Positions 12,641 to 13,093 of a DNA stretch of 13,093 nt are shown piece after piece. The notes below the pieces were generated by a model. That model did no database searches. It saw nothing but the letters and a program-made list of their open reading frames with translations, and was not told where the DNA came from. Each line of letters starts with the position of its first letter. The stretch's first letter is position 1. The translations under genes and the position numbers were made by a program. The stretch comes from Nitrospina sp. (lineage in GTDB: Bacteria; Nitrospinota; Nitrospinia; Nitrospinales; Nitrospinaceae): positions 1-13,093 of the forward strand of contig SMVS01000015.1 in the NCBI GenBank assembly GCA_004357435.1, written 5' to 3'.

Positions 12641-12647
12641 TCACACT
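12614..12647 (-). repeat. CCAGCG-hairpin repeat supplying the GNAT stop codon
   Basis: Hairpin CCAGCG-TGC-CGCTGG (12615-12629) followed on the plus strand by GATGCAAAAAGGTCACACT. In the opposite orientation this matches the AGTCTGACCTTTTTGCGTC + hairpin arrangement at 6200-6231. On the minus strand the repeat lies at the end of the GNAT gene, whose TGA stop (12643-12641) falls in the conserved TGACC part. Confidence 0.6.
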
Positions 12648-13093
12648 CCGCTGGCACTCAATAATTGCGGGGCATTTCCAACGGTCAGTCCCTTGCCCCC
12701 CCTACTAAGGGATGCCTGTCCCGCCAGGGACCGGATCATGGCCGTTTCGTCGCAATGGTCCTGCTTACGGCAAACCTGGCAATCCTTCCAGATTTTTTGC
12801 GGCAGTGCCGCTTTGTCGATGATTTCAAAACCCAGCTTGGCAAACAGGGGCAGGGCATAGGTCAGTACAAAAATTTTTTCAAATTCGATTTGCGTTGCCC
12901 ATTCGATACAATGTTCCACCAGCGCGGTGCCAACACCTTTGCGGTAATGGCCAGGATGCACCGCCAACGAACGGACTTCCACCAGCCCGCTCCCGCAGGC
13001 ACTCAAAGCGCAGGTGCCGATGGCCACGCCAGCGTCTTCATACACCAGGAAATTCTGGATATTGTTACGGATGTCGTCCAAGGTACGAAACAA
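12641..13093 (-). CDS. GNAT acetyltransferase, N-acetylglutamate-synthase-like; 5' end beyond window
   Basis: The frame is open to the right edge; its first full codon is TTG reading into FRTLDDIRNNIQNF, so some 20-30 N-terminal residues lie outside. The core has the acetyl-CoA motif A region VRSLAVHPGHYRKGVGTALVEHC (QRxGxG/A type), then FVLTYALPLFAKLGFEII and the family-specific tail LPQKIWKDCQVCRKQDHCDETAMIR. This strongly resembles the short single-domain ArgA-like acetyltransferases that make N-acetylglutamate for arginine synthesis in several bacterial phyla. Homologues normally end shortly after the xxAMIR segment. Here about 29 more residues (SLAGQASLSRGG...) are coded by repeat-rich DNA, and the stop lies within the CCAGCG repeat, so the tail looks acquired by repeat insertion. 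Confidence 0.8.
   Translation of the reverse strand: MFRTLDDIRNNIQNFLVYEDAGVAIGTCALSACGSGLVEVRSLAVHPGHYRKGVGTALVEHCIEWATQIEFEKIFVLTYALPLFAKLGFEIIDKAALPQKIWKDCQVCRKQDHCDETAMIRSLAGQASLSRGGKGLTVGNAPQLLSASGV

Overview
The window looks like chromosome from a Gram-negative, diderm bacterium of moderate GC content. The signs are Sec-type signal peptides and lipobox lipoproteins, a periplasmic binding protein, a flagellar basal-body rod gene, and an N-acetylglutamate-synthase-like GNAT of a type I associate with deltaproteobacterial, Nitrospirota and Nitrospinota lineages. The phylum is a guess; no rRNA, tRNA or other decisive marker is present.

Left to right: a truncated SRPBCC/AHSA1-like gene runs off the left edge (1-190, minus). 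A 520-bp divergent intergenic region follows, packed with short inverted repeats and ending in a plausible sigma70 promoter. Next come four collinear plus-strand genes (711-6159): (1) a TRAFs-binding/TPR-like + SLOG + class III nucleotide cyclase fusion; (2) a PhnD-like periplasmic binding protein with a C-terminal membrane anchor; (3) a PAP2-type membrane lipid phosphatase/transferase fused to a TIR domain; (4) a membrane-anchored trypsin/HtrA-like protease with altered catalytic residues. This cassette is the most interesting part of the window. A TIR domain and a SLOG domain in one operon recall Thoeris logic, in which a TIR enzyme makes a cyclic ADP-ribose-type messenger that a SLOG domain senses. 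Here the SLOG is fused to a cyclase rather than a SIR2 effector, and the TIR is embedded in a lipid-enzyme membrane protein.

A convergent pentapeptide-repeat gene follows (6246-6917, minus). A 0.4-kb AT-rich stretch then carries a near-consensus promoter (TTGACC-N17-TATAAT) for an HTH-HATPase-DUF4325 (STAS-like) regulator (7405-8475). Immediately downstream lies a decayed, 5'-truncated duplicate of its DUF4325 domain with one in-frame stop. A SUMF1/FGE-fold lipoprotein gene (8902-9585) closes the plus-strand half.

The right part is all minus strand: a FlgG/FlgF-family rod protein (12420-11707), a 90-aa protein overlapping a DnaC/IstB-like helicase loader by 4 bp (11637-10472), and a lipoprotein made of two tandem CcmI-C-terminal-like domains (10439-9609). 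A GNAT gene enters from the right edge (13093-12641); its C-terminal tail and stop codon appear to come from repeat DNA.

A dispersed hairpin repeat family (core CCAGCC-TGC-GGCTGG or CCAGCG-NNN-CGCTGG with conserved flanks) links the regions. Four of its copies touch or supply the stop codon of the gene before them.
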